The position numbers and the translations under genes are program-made. A stretch of DNA of 19,314 nt, taken from NCBI GenBank assembly GCA_900549895.1, contig URQG01000011.1:1-19314 (forward strand), given 5' to 3'. This document shows, piece after piece, positions 8,258-15,877 of the stretch; position 1 is the stretch's first letter, and every line of letters begins with the position of its first letter. The notes beneath the pieces are model-generated. The model was not told the origin of the DNA and did not search any database. It saw only the letters and a program-made list of their open reading frames with translations. This DNA is from an uncultured Lachnobacterium sp. (lineage in GTDB: Bacteria > Bacillota > Clostridia > Lachnospirales > Lachnospiraceae).

Positions 8258-9184
8258 ATGGGTCCATTGATTGCAGGAATTGTAATTGTCGTACTTGTAT
8301 TGTTAGTATTGGTCAATTGCATCAAGATCGTGCCGCAGGCACATGCAATGGTAATTGAGCGTTTGGGAGGATATCTGACAACATGGTCGGTTGGTCTTCA
8401 CTTTAAAGTTCCGTTTATTGACCGTATCGCAAGAAAGGTACTGTTAAAGGAGCAGGTTGTGGATTTCCCGCCGCAGCCGGTTATCACGAAGGATAACGTA
8501 ACGATGCAGATCGATACGGTTGTGTACTTTCAGATCACCGATCCGAAGCTTTATGCATATGGTGTTGAGAATCCGATTATGGCGATCGAGAATCTGACAG
8601 CGACTACACTTCGTAACATTATCGGTGATCTTGAGCTGGATGAGACACTGACATCCCGTGAGACGATCAATACCAAGATGCGAGCAACACTTGATGTTGC
8701 AACCGACCCTTGGGGAATCAAGGTAAACCGTGTTGAGTTGAAGAACATTATCCCACCGAAGGCGATCCAGGATGCGATGGAGAAGCAGATGAAGGCCGAG
8801 CGTGAGCGTCGTGAGGCAATTCTTCGTGCCGAGGGTGAGAAGAAGTCTACAATCCTTGTTGCCGAAGGTAATAAGGAATCTGCAATTCTTGATGCAGAGG
8901 CTGAGAAGCAGGCGGCCATCCTTCGTGCAGAGGCGAAAAAGGAAGCAACCGTTAAGGAGGCCGAAGGTCAGGCAGAGGCAATTCTTAAGATCCAGCAGGC
9001 GAATGCAGACGGTCTTCGCATGTTAAAGGAGTCTGCTCCAGATAGTGCAGTACTGCAGCTGAAGAGCCTTGAGGCATTTGCCAAGGCTGCTGACGGTAAG
9101 GCAACCAAGATCATTATCCCGTCTGAGATTCAGGGTCTTGCAGGCTTAAGTAAATCTGTTGTTGAGATTGCAAAGGAAAATTAA
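8258..9184 (+). CDS. SPFH/band 7 domain protein (stomatin-like)
   Basis: A 308-residue protein with one N-terminal membrane helix (about 3-20) and a band 7/SPFH domain (about 22-180; note VPQAHAMVIERLGGY and the VDFPPQPVITKDNV segment). It then has a long coiled-coil stalk. Residues 188-242 are five consecutive 11-residue units of the type ILRAEGEKKST, ILVAEGNKESA and so on, a hendecad pattern. The C-terminal part (about 255-308) is typical of paraslipin/QmcA-like proteins. Such proteins form large membrane-bound rings and scaffold membrane proteases or microdomains. AAGGAGG precedes the ATG, the partner nfeD lies upstream, and a terminator follows. Confidence 0.93.
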   Translation: MGPLIAGIVIVVLVLLVLVNCIKIVPQAHAMVIERLGGYLTTWSVGLHFKVPFIDRIARKVLLKEQVVDFPPQPVITKDNVTMQIDTVVYFQITDPKLYAYGVENPIMAIENLTATTLRNIIGDLELDETLTSRETINTKMRATLDVATDPWGIKVNRVELKNIIPPKAIQDAMEKQMKAERERREAILRAEGEKKSTILVAEGNKESAILDAEAEKQAAILRAEAKKEATVKEAEGQAEAILKIQQANADGLRMLKESAPDSAVLQLKSLEAFAKAADGKATKIIIPSEIQGLAGLSKSVVEIAKEN

Positions 9185-9209
9185 GAACAGATATAGTAGT
9201 TGATTTATG

Positions 9210-9248
9210 GGACTGCCCTATGTATTGTGGGGCAGTCCTTTTATTTTT
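9210..9248 (+). terminator. Rho-independent terminator after the SPFH gene
   Basis: A 9-bp perfect stem, GGACTGCCC (9210-9218) pairing with GGGCAGTCC (9230-9238), has an 11-base loop and is followed by TTTTATTTTT. Confidence 0.92.
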
Positions 9249-9297
9249 GATATCTTTTGTCGCCTTTGCAAAAAGGCTTTATTTGAAGGTTCAAAAA

Positions 9298-9306
9298 TGG
9301 TATACT
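9298..9306 (+). promoter_or_regulatory. Extended -10 promoter for gdpP-rplI-dnaB
   Basis: TGG plus TATACT (9301-9306) forms an extended -10 element. No good -35 box lies at 17 bp (TTTGAAGG is too near), which fits an extended -10 promoter. Transcription would start near 9313, about 40 bases before the gdpP ATG. The preceding terminator (9210-9248) separates this operon from the SPFH gene. Confidence 0.5.
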
Positions 9307-9353
9307 AGAAGGCATATTGGAATGGGCTGATGTTCAATGAACAGGAGTGTAAA

Positions 9354-11405
9354 ATGAAATCACGAATACGATTTAAGGGCAAGTTAAAAGCATACTTATG
9401 TTGGCCGATCCTTTTGGCGATTCCGCTTGCATTGGCAGATATTGGACTGTACTTTTATGATGTTACGACGGGAGCGGTATTGTCCGGATTTATTGTGATC
9501 TACCTTGCGGTGGAAATTAGTTTGTACAATCATAATAAACCACGCCTGACAAACGAAATTATCAACTTTGCCACGCAATATGCGACCGTGCAGAAGCGAC
9601 TTCTCAATGAGTTTGAAATTCCATATGCATTGTTAGATTATTCCGGCAAGATTTTGTGGGTGAATGAGCAGTTTTCGGAATTGACGAATGTGGATCGGAA
9701 TTATCATAAGTCGATCACAACGCTTTTTTCTACGATCACAAGGGAATTTCTGCAAAAACATGAAGGTCCGCAGAATGTGCATCTGAAGATGCAGAACCGG
9801 GAATTTCGGGTTTCTTTGAACCGTATTTATTTTGATGATATTATGGATCAAAGTGAGTCGATCGAAATGGACGAGTCGGAGGAATTCCTGACGGCGCTTT
9901 ACCTGTTTGATGAGACGGAGCTGAACCGCTACAAGCAGGAGAACTTAGAGCAGAAACAGGTTGCCGGGCTGATTTATATTGATAATTATGACGAGGCGCT
10001 CGACAGTATTGAGGACGTTAAGCGATCACTTCTTATCGCGCTGGTAGACCGTAAGGTAAATCAGTATTTCTCGAAGATGGATGCCTTGGTCCGCAAGATT
10101 GAGAAAGATAAATACTTTGTCGTATTTAAGTATAAGTATCTGCAGCCGATGATGGATGATCGTTTCAGCATCCTTGAGGATGTTAAGACCGTCAAAGTCG
10201 GAAATGAGATGGCGGTAACACTGAGTATCGGAATCGGTATGAAAGATTCCTCTTATAACGAGAGTTACGAGCAGGCACGAGCAGCCATCGATCTGGCACT
10301 CGGACGAGGCGGCGATCAGGTCGTTGTCAAGGATGGCGAAGATATCGGATACTTTGGTGGTAAGGCTAAGCAGGTGGAGCGTAATACGAGGGTTAAGGCT
10401 CGTGTTAAGGCGCATGCGCTGCATGAGATCATTGAGAGCCGCGAGAATGTTATCATTATGGGACATAGTCTGACGGATGTCGATTCGCTCGGCGCCGGTG
10501 TCGGAATCTTCTGTGCGGCCAGGGTTCTTGGCAAGAAGGCACAGATTGTTATCAATGAGCCGACAAGTTCGATCCGTCCGCTGATGGAATGCTTTTCTCC
10601 GGAGAAAGGCTATCCGGAAGATATGTTTATCAATAGTAATCAGGCGCTTGAGATGGTCAGCCGCAATACACTGGTCATGGTCGTGGATACGAACCGGCCA
10701 AGCTACACGGAGTGTCCGGAATTGCTGGCACATACGGATACGATCGTTGTATTTGACCATCACAGACAAAGCAGTGAGGTTATTGAGAACCCGATTCTGT
10801 CATACATTGAGCCATATGCATCTTCTGCCTGTGAGATGGTTGCGGAAGTATTGCAGTATTTTCAGGATGGATTCAAGTTATCTGCAGCAGAAGCGGATTG
10901 TATCTATGCCGGAATTCTGATCGACACAAATAACTTTATGACGAAGACTGGTGTCCGTACCTTCGAGGCGGCAGCGTATCTGAAGCGTTCCGGAGCGGAA
11001 GTAACCCGTGTCAGAAAGATGCTTCGTAACGATATGTCGTGTTACAAGGCACGTGCGGAGGCGGTACGTCATGCGGAAGTATACCGCGGCGCATTTGCGA
11101 TCTCGGTTTGCCCGAGTGAGAATGTGGAGAGCCCGACGATCGTCGGCGCACAGGCAGCGAATGAGCTGCTTAATATTATTGGAATTAAAGCATCCTTCGT
11201 ACTCACGGAATATGCAGGAAAGATTTATATCAGTTCACGATCCATTGATGAGATCAATGTGCAGCTTATTATGGAGAAACTGGGCGGCGGCGGTCACCTG
11301 AATGTAGCGGGTGCTCAGCTGACCGGATATACCATTGTTCAGGCAAAGCATGCGATCATGGAGACGTTGGATGAGATGCTGGAAAAAGGAGATATACAGG
11401 AATGA
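9354..11405 (+). CDS. gdpP: Cyclic-di-AMP phosphodiesterase GdpP
   Basis: GdpP hydrolyses the second messenger c-di-AMP and so affects cell wall, potassium and osmotic balance. The ATG at 9354 is chosen (683 residues) because AGGAG lies 6 bases before it. The in-frame ATG at 9330 lacks a site. Order of parts: two membrane helices (about 14-34 and 39-57), a degenerate PAS domain (about 80-150), a degenerate GGDEF domain ending around GGDQ (319-322, lacking the catalytic signature, as is normal for GdpP), a DHH phosphoesterase domain (His371, Asp375 and Asp377 in HSLTDVDS; Asp445 in VVDTN; Asp468-His469-His470), and a DHHA1 domain with GGGGH (His648). All metal ligands are present. Its stop overlaps the rplI start by 4 bp (ATGA). 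Confidence 0.96.
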   Translation: MKSRIRFKGKLKAYLCWPILLAIPLALADIGLYFYDVTTGAVLSGFIVIYLAVEISLYNHNKPRLTNEIINFATQYATVQKRLLNEFEIPYALLDYSGKILWVNEQFSELTNVDRNYHKSITTLFSTITREFLQKHEGPQNVHLKMQNREFRVSLNRIYFDDIMDQSESIEMDESEEFLTALYLFDETELNRYKQENLEQKQVAGLIYIDNYDEALDSIEDVKRSLLIALVDRKVNQYFSKMDALVRKIEKDKYFVVFKYKYLQPMMDDRFSILEDVKTVKVGNEMAVTLSIGIGMKDSSYNESYEQARAAIDLALGRGGDQVVVKDGEDIGYFGGKAKQVERNTRVKARVKAHALHEIIESRENVIIMGHSLTDVDSLGAGVGIFCAARVLGKKAQIVINEPTSSIRPLMECFSPEKGYPEDMFINSNQALEMVSRNTLVMVVDTNRPSYTECPELLAHTDTIVVFDHHRQSSEVIENPILSYIEPYASSACEMVAEVLQYFQDGFKLSAAEADCIYAGILIDTNNFMTKTGVRTFEAAAYLKRSGAEVTRVRKMLRNDMSCYKARAEAVRHAEVYRGAFAISVCPSENVESPTIVGAQAANELLNIIGIKASFVLTEYAGKIYISSRSIDEINVQLIMEKLGGGGHLNVAGAQLTGYTIVQAKHAIMETLDEMLEKGDIQE

Positions 11406-11848
11406 AAGTAATTTTATTGGAAGACGTGAAATCATTAGGAAAAAAGGGTGATATCGTCAACGTAAGTGACGGATATGCCCGCAATGCTATCTTACCGAAG
11501 AAGCTGGGAATCGAGGCGACAAGCAAGAACCTAAATGATCTGAAGCTGCAGAACCAGCATGCAGATAAAGTCGCTGCAGAGAATCTGGAGAATGCAAAGG
11601 AACTTGCCAAGACCGTAGAGAAACAGAAAGTTGTTGTAAAGATCAAAGCCGGTGAAGGCGGTAAGATTTTTGGATCGGTTTCTACCAAAGAGATCGCACA
11701 GGCAGCGAAGGAGCAGACCGGCCTGGAGCTGGACAAGAAGAAGATGCATCTGCCGGATGGAATTAAGGCACTCGGAACATACGAAGTTCCGGTAAAGCTT
11801 CATCCACAGGTTACCGCAAAACTTACCGTTCAGGTTGTTGAGGGATAG
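11402..11848 (+). CDS. rplI: 50S ribosomal protein bL9
   Basis: A 148-residue bL9 protein. The N-terminal rRNA-binding domain (about 1-52) begins with the hallmark MKVILLEDVKSLGKKGD and has GYARNAILPK. A long connecting helix (about 41-75) leads to the C-terminal domain (about 80-148), with IFGSVSTKEIA. The ATG overlaps the gdpP stop (ATGA), so translation is probably coupled, with GGAGATATACAGG in the end of gdpP as the likely binding region. dnaB starts 11 bp after the stop. This gene order is widely conserved in Firmicutes. Confidence 0.98.
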   Translation: MKVILLEDVKSLGKKGDIVNVSDGYARNAILPKKLGIEATSKNLNDLKLQNQHADKVAAENLENAKELAKTVEKQKVVVKIKAGEGGKIFGSVSTKEIAQAAKEQTGLELDKKKMHLPDGIKALGTYEVPVKLHPQVTAKLTVQVVEG

Positions 11849-11859
11849 GAGGAAGTTGC

Positions 11860-13191
11860 TTGGAGGAGACATTGATCAAGCGGATCATGCCGAATAGCTT
11901 AGAGGCTGAGCAATCGGTCGTCGGCTCCATGATCATGGATAAGGATGCGATCGTTACGGCGATGGAGATGCTTCTCAAAGAAGATTTCTATCATCAGCAG
12001 TATGGAATCCTGTTTGACGCCATGATCGAGCTGTACAGTGAAGGACAGCCGGTCGATCTGGTCACGCTTCAGAACAAGCTCAAGGAGAAGGATGTCCCGA
12101 AGGAAGTCTCAAGCCTTGAGTTCGTCGGAGAGCTGGTGCGTGCGGTTCCGACATCCGCCAATGTAAAATACTATTGTAATATCGTCAAGGAAAATGCGAT
12201 GAAGCGCAAGCTGATCCGTGTTACCGAGGATATCGAGAACGAGTGCTACGCCGGAAAGGAATCACTTGAGAGCGTGTTAGATAAGACGGAGCACGATGTG
12301 TTCGCACTGTTGTCGAGCCGTACCGGAGGAGAGTATGTTCCAATCCGACAGGTTGTAATGAATGCTTTGGAGAAGATCGAGAAAGCATCGCAGCAGTCCG
12401 GAACCGTAACCGGTATTCCGACCGGATTCATTGACCTTGATTATCGAACCGCCGGACTTCAGCCGTCCGATCTGGTTCTGGTTGCCGCCCGTCCTTCCAT
12501 GGGTAAGACGGCGTTTGTCTTGAATATTGCGCAGTATGTTGCGTTTCACGAAAATATGTGTACCGCGATTTTTTCTCTTGAGATGTCGAAAGAACAGCTC
12601 GTTAACCGTCTGTTCTCCCTCGAATCGCGCGTTGATGCACAGGCACTCCGTACCGGTAATCTCTCCGATGCAGATTGGGAAAAACTGGTCGAAGGTGCCG
12701 GAATTATCGGTGATTCCGAGCTCATCATCGATGACACGCCGGGTATCAGCATTTCCGAACTTCGAAGCAAGTGCCGAAAGTACAAGCTCGAGCATGACTT
12801 AAAGCTGGTGATCATCGACTACTTACAGTTGATGTCCGGATCCGGAAGAAGTACGGACAGTCGTCAGCAGGAGATTTCCGATATTTCCCGTTCCTTAAAG
12901 GCGCTTGCCCGAGAACTTAACGTGCCGGTAGTCGCACTCTCGCAGCTTTCCCGAGCTGTAGAGCAGAGGCCGGATCACCGCCCGATGCTTTCCGATCTCC
13001 GAGAGTCCGGAGCCATCGAGCAGGATGCCGATGTGGTAATGTTTATCTATCGTGACGATTACTACAACAAGGATACCGAACTCAAGGGAATCTCCGAGAT
13101 CATTATTGCTAAGCAGCGTAACGGTCCGATCGGAACCGTCAATCTTGCATGGTTGCCGGAGTACACCAAGTTCGCAAATCTGGAACATTAA
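11860..13191 (+). CDS. dnaB: Replicative DNA helicase DnaB
   Basis: The helicase that unwinds DNA at the replication fork as a hexamer (called DnaC in Bacillus). The start is the TTG at 11860, 7 bases after a perfect AGGAGG that overlaps the rplI stop. The next in-frame ATG (11887) would remove the first 9 residues and has no such site. The 443 residues match the family length. The N-terminal primase-interacting domain (about 5-105) begins PNSLEAEQSVVGSM. The RecA-like domain has a Walker A at ARPSMGKTA (Lys216) and a Walker B at LVIIDYLQLM (Asp320), followed by SRQQEISDISRSLKALA and the DLRESGAIEQDADVV motif. No intein or frameshift is present. A terminator follows. Confidence 0.98.
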   Translation: MEETLIKRIMPNSLEAEQSVVGSMIMDKDAIVTAMEMLLKEDFYHQQYGILFDAMIELYSEGQPVDLVTLQNKLKEKDVPKEVSSLEFVGELVRAVPTSANVKYYCNIVKENAMKRKLIRVTEDIENECYAGKESLESVLDKTEHDVFALLSSRTGGEYVPIRQVVMNALEKIEKASQQSGTVTGIPTGFIDLDYRTAGLQPSDLVLVAARPSMGKTAFVLNIAQYVAFHENMCTAIFSLEMSKEQLVNRLFSLESRVDAQALRTGNLSDADWEKLVEGAGIIGDSELIIDDTPGISISELRSKCRKYKLEHDLKLVIIDYLQLMSGSGRSTDSRQQEISDISRSLKALARELNVPVVALSQLSRAVEQRPDHRPMLSDLRESGAIEQDADVVMFIYRDDYYNKDTELKGISEIIIAKQRNGPIGTVNLAWLPEYTKFANLEH

Positions 13192-13207
13192 GAATGATTA
13201 TAAGAAA

Positions 13208-13248
13208 AGTAGATTCTGCATGCCTGCATGTGCGGATCTGCTTTTTTT
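13208..13248 (+). terminator. Rho-independent terminator after dnaB
   Basis: A stem of about nine pairs (13208-13216 with 13234-13242, including two G-U pairs) extends after a one-base bulge to a few more pairs, with a T tract at 13242-13248. It ends the gdpP-rplI-dnaB transcript immediately before the palindrome array. Confidence 0.75.
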
Positions 13249-13259
13249 ATGCGTGATAG

Positions 13260-13330
13260 ATTTAGTTAAGTGCAATTTAGTAACATACAGTTTAGTAAAC
13301 TATAAATTACTAAACTATAGTTTACTAAAC
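13260..13330 (+). promoter_or_regulatory. Array of five 11-bp palindromic units at exact 15-bp spacing
   Basis: Units lie at 13260-13270 (ATTTAGTTAAG), 13275-13285 (ATTTAGTAACA), 13290-13300 (GTTTAGTAAAC), 13305-13315 (AATTACTAAAC) and 13320-13330 (GTTTACTAAAC). The consensus GTTTA(G/C)TAAAC is a palindrome around one G/C base. Centres fall at 13265, 13280, 13295, 13310 and 13325. The 4-bp linkers are TGCA, TACA, TATA and TATA, with TGTA after the last unit, all of the form TRYA. Units 3-5 form an 18-bp perfect inverted repeat (13287-13304 and 13316-13333) centred on unit 4. The last unit covers the -35 box of the ATPase promoter. The array should lie upstream of the transcription start, so it is probably a DNA-level operator array, not an RNA structure. 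Confidence 0.85.
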
Positions 13331-13349
13331 TGTAAGATAGTGGTATAAT
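13321..13349 (+). promoter_or_regulatory. Consensus extended -10 promoter of the ATPase gene
   Basis: TTTACT (13321-13326) lies 17 bp before a perfect TATAAT (13344-13349), with TGG directly before it, giving an extended -10. The -35 lies wholly inside the last palindromic unit, so a protein bound there would compete with RNA polymerase. The start should be near 13356, leaving about 40 bases of leader with a GGGAGG site. Confidence 0.8.
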
Positions 13350-13395
13350 AGGTTCAGAAAGTGGGAAATGATAATGATGCAGGGAGGAAAACGGC

Positions 13396-14796
13396 ATGTT
13401 TATCGGAAGAACGCAGGAATTGGATACGCTAAATAAGTTATATGATTCTGATAAGTTTGAATTTGCGGTGTTATATGGAAGACGTCGTGTTGGAAAGACG
13501 GCTTTGATCAGCGAATTTATCCATGGGAAAAAGGCAATCTATTTCATGGGAGTCGAGAGTAACGAAAAACAGAATCTGGAGAATTTCAGCCAAAGTATTA
13601 TGGAGTACAGTTCCGGCAATATTATGCAGACTTCCTTTTTATCATTGCAGGTGGCTTTGGAATATGTGTTTGAACTCGCGCAGAATGAGAAACTGATTCT
13701 GGCAATCGATGAGTATCCGTATATAGCAAGATCATCCAAAAGCTTTGCTTCGACGCTGCAGATGCTCATTGATAAATATAAAGATACATCGAAATTGATG
13801 CTGATCTTATGTGGATCTTCTATGTCCTATATGGAAGATCATGTTTTGGCTTATAAAGCGCCGCTGTACGGAAGAAGAACAGCGCAGATGAAGATTCTTC
13901 CGTTCGATTTTGAGGAGACTTGTGCGTATTTTCAGAAGTTTTCGCCGGAAGATATGGCCTTAATATATGGAATCGTGGGTGGAACGCCGCAATATCTGTT
14001 GCAAATGGATGACCGGATCAGTGTGGAAGAAAATATTAAAAACACGTTCCTAAATCCATCCTCCTCGATCTATGAAGAACCGGAAAATCTGTTAAAACAG
14101 GAAGTGAGAGAGCCGGCTTTATACAATGCAATCATAACAGCGGTTGCATCCGGGGCTTCACATATGGCGGAAATTTCGACAAAGGTAGGGGAGGAAACCA
14201 GCGTTTGTACGAGATACCTGAAGAATCTGATCAGATTAGGCATTGTTCGAAAAGAGACTCCGTATGGGGAGAAAGAATCCCGCAAGTCGCTTTATGTGAT
14301 AGCGGATCATATGTTTCGCTTCTGGTACCGGTTTATTCCGGATAACAATTCTATCATCAGTCGAGGCGCGGCAGATCTGGCTTATCAGAGGATCGCACCG
14401 CATTTGTCGGACTATATGGGTAAAGTTTTTGAGGATATCTGTATGCAATATCTGTGGAAACTGTTGTTAGATGGCAAGTCGCAGGTTCTCTTTGCGGACC
14501 TTGGACGCTGGTGGGGAACGGATCCTAAGACAAGAAGCCAGACGGAAATCGATATTATGGGTGAGCAGGATAAGACAACAGCGCTATTCGGTGAATGCAA
14601 GTGGACGAACGAGAATATCGATGCAGGGGTATTGGATAAACTGGTTGAGCGAAGTCAGTTATTTCATTATTCCAAAACGGTACTCTACTTATTTGCAAAA
14701 AAAGGCTTTACACAGGGCTGCGTGGAAAAAGCAAACGAGATGGGCAATGTTGTGATGGTGACTTTTGAGGATATTATGAAAAGCTTCCGGGAATAA
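13396..14796 (+). CDS. AAA+ ATPase with winged-helix and C-terminal PD-(D/E)XK-like (DUF234-type) domain
   Basis: A 466-residue protein of the archaeal-type ATPase plus DUF234 family. The ATPase domain begins FIGRTQELD and has a Walker A at GRRRVGKT (28-35, Lys34), a Walker B at LILAIDEYPYI (Asp105, Glu106) and a sensor-like LCGSS (138-142). A winged-helix-like segment follows (about 245-290). The C-terminal domain (about 340-466) has the nuclease-fold signature VFEDIC (Glu346), then EIDI (Glu384, Asp386), then ECK (Glu400, Lys402), spaced like a PD-(D/E)XK active site that looks intact. Related proteins are found in many genomes, often as scattered paralogues, and their function is poorly known. 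GGGAGG precedes the ATG. The gene is monocistronic, with the palindrome array and promoter in front and a terminator overlapping its end. DNA binding and nuclease activity are inferred, not shown. Confidence 0.88.
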   Translation: MFIGRTQELDTLNKLYDSDKFEFAVLYGRRRVGKTALISEFIHGKKAIYFMGVESNEKQNLENFSQSIMEYSSGNIMQTSFLSLQVALEYVFELAQNEKLILAIDEYPYIARSSKSFASTLQMLIDKYKDTSKLMLILCGSSMSYMEDHVLAYKAPLYGRRTAQMKILPFDFEETCAYFQKFSPEDMALIYGIVGGTPQYLLQMDDRISVEENIKNTFLNPSSSIYEEPENLLKQEVREPALYNAIITAVASGASHMAEISTKVGEETSVCTRYLKNLIRLGIVRKETPYGEKESRKSLYVIADHMFRFWYRFIPDNNSIISRGAADLAYQRIAPHLSDYMGKVFEDICMQYLWKLLLDGKSQVLFADLGRWWGTDPKTRSQTEIDIMGEQDKTTALFGECKWTNENIDAGVLDKLVERSQLFHYSKTVLYLFAKKGFTQGCVEKANEMGNVVMVTFEDIMKSFRE

Positions 14797-14811
14797 TCCC
14801 GGGAGCTTTTT
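14779..14811 (+). terminator. Strong terminator overlapping the ATPase stop codon
   Basis: A 14-bp stem (14779-14792 with 14797-14810, one G-U pair) has a 4-base loop, ATAA, and a run of T at 14807-14811. The TAA stop of the ATPase gene (14794-14796) lies in the loop, so the last codons encode the 5' arm. The A-rich 5' arm may let it work in both directions. Confidence 0.9.
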
Positions 14812-14867
14812 GGGAATTTGGCGCAAAGTAGAATTCGTTGAATTTGTAGGGTTCTCATCACAGTGGA

Positions 14868-14896
14868 TTGTGTTTTGCCCCTACGCAAAGTATGAT
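14868..14896 (+). promoter_or_regulatory. Candidate promoter and CGCAAAGTA repeat before the HTH-membrane gene
   Basis: TTGTGT (14868-14873) lies 17 bp before TATGAT (14891-14896). The 9-mer CGCAAAGTA occurs twice in this gap, at 14822-14830 and at 14884-14892, the second overlapping the -10. The repeat may be a regulator site, but this rests on two copies only. Confidence 0.45.
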
Positions 14897-14928
14897 GGAT
14901 TCATCAAAGGCAGGAAGGGGCGAACCTT

Positions 14929-15810
14929 ATGAACAAAGAGAAAACCGGAAAGATGATAAGGCAGGCGCGGATCGACAAGGGGTACACACAGAGTGAACTT
15001 GGCGATATGATCGGCGTATCGAATAAAGCAATATCCAGATGGGAGAACGGTGAGACGTTTCCGGATATCGGTGTGATCGAGCCATTGGCACAGATGCTTG
15101 AGCTGCGGATTCAGGATATTATCACCGGGACAAAAGACAGTGATCAGGATACGGCGATCACGGAAGTTGTGCGCGTTGCCAAGATACAAGGCAAGGAAAA
15201 AATGCGTAAGCTTGTCGAAAACGGAGTCGCGATCGTAATGTTGTGCTATCTGCTCATTAAAGGAGGTCTTGCTTTTCGAGGAAATGTAGTAGACAGCATG
15301 ACTTATGTGGAACTTGCCATTGTGCTGATTTTGTTAGTGACAAAATATATTATGGATCATCGAACGGAAGCTGCGAAATTTGATCGTTTTGGAAAGTGGA
15401 TGATTGCAATCAGTATCATATCCGGAGAGTACATGATTGCCGGGATGATCATCAATACCATGATGACCAGCCGGGGACAGATGCCTTTTCATATGCAGCC
15501 ATCTTCAGTCGGATGGTATCTGGAGGGGAGGCTGCTTGTTGTGTTCGTGATCAACCTGGTTATTCTGGTGGTGGATTTTGTGCGAAGGAGCAGATGCGAG
15601 GTGCCGCGGGTTCACATGGGAACTTATCCGGCAGTTGCCAACATTTATTTGACCTATGTGTATAGTGATATGTTGCATCGGCTGGATTGTATGGAACTTT
15701 TTATGAACCGGCTCGTTGTCGGAACCCTGATCGTGCTGGGCTTGACAGCCCTTTCATTCATTATCTGTGCAAAAACTTACGATTCTCTTAAGAAAAAGCA
15801 GAATGCTTAA
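14929..15810 (+). CDS. XRE-family HTH regulator fused to a multi-helix membrane domain
   Basis: This 293-residue protein has an N-terminal XRE/Cro-type helix-turn-helix (about 7-64). It carries the hallmark GYTQSELGDMIGVSNKAISRWENG and then FPDIGVIEPLAQML. A polar linker (about 66-95) is followed by about five membrane helices (roughly 97-115, 126-142, 155-178, 200-218 and 261-281). The DNA-binding part should therefore be tethered to the inner face of the membrane. Such HTH-membrane proteins are common in Firmicutes and their signals are mostly unknown. AGGAAGGGG precedes the ATG. The TAA stop lies inside the first copy of the long direct repeat. No partner gene follows directly, since the next gene has its own strong promoter. 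Confidence 0.82.
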   Translation: MNKEKTGKMIRQARIDKGYTQSELGDMIGVSNKAISRWENGETFPDIGVIEPLAQMLELRIQDIITGTKDSDQDTAITEVVRVAKIQGKEKMRKLVENGVAIVMLCYLLIKGGLAFRGNVVDSMTYVELAIVLILLVTKYIMDHRTEAAKFDRFGKWMIAISIISGEYMIAGMIINTMMTSRGQMPFHMQPSSVGWYLEGRLLVVFVINLVILVVDFVRRSRCEVPRVHMGTYPAVANIYLTYVYSDMLHRLDCMELFMNRLVVGTLIVLGLTALSFIICAKTYDSLKKKQNA

Positions 15811-15845
15811 GAACACATGCGCGTGCATCAAATTAAATACATTTG
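15807..15845 (+). repeat. Long direct repeat, copy 1
   Basis: 35 bases (15811-15845), starting GAACACATGCGCGTGCATC and ending ATACATTTG, are identical to 18217-18251. With the preceding TTAR the match is 39 bases with one mismatch. The repeat includes the TAA stop of the HTH-membrane gene. Inside are two small inverted repeats, ATGC-GCGT-GCAT and CAAAT-7 bases-ATTTG. The two copies are 2406 bp apart and bound the OPT/PqqD cassette. Confidence 0.93.
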
Positions 15846-15877
15846 GCTGATGTGGAACTGGCGGAAAGCATAAATAG

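Noticed and set aside
9262..9277. Second hairpin GCCTTT/AAAGGC after the SPFH terminator
   Set aside because: The stem is only 6 bp and the following T run is broken. The stronger terminator at 9210-9248 explains transcript ending.
10302..10322. Active diguanylate cyclase domain in gdpP
   Set aside because: The motif reads GGDQ, and GdpP proteins normally carry a degenerate GGDEF domain without cyclase activity.
10026..10769. 247-codon frame on the - strand opposite gdpP
   Set aside because: The gdpP motifs on the + strand are unambiguous and this frame shows no domain.
13260..13330. CRISPR array
   Set aside because: Units are 11 bp with 4-bp linkers, far too short for repeats and spacers. 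The arrangement fits operators next to a promoter.
13368..13436. Small upstream ORF (22 codons) overlapping the ATPase start
   Set aside because: Only a weak purine run precedes it, it has no recognisable product, and it is short enough to arise by chance.
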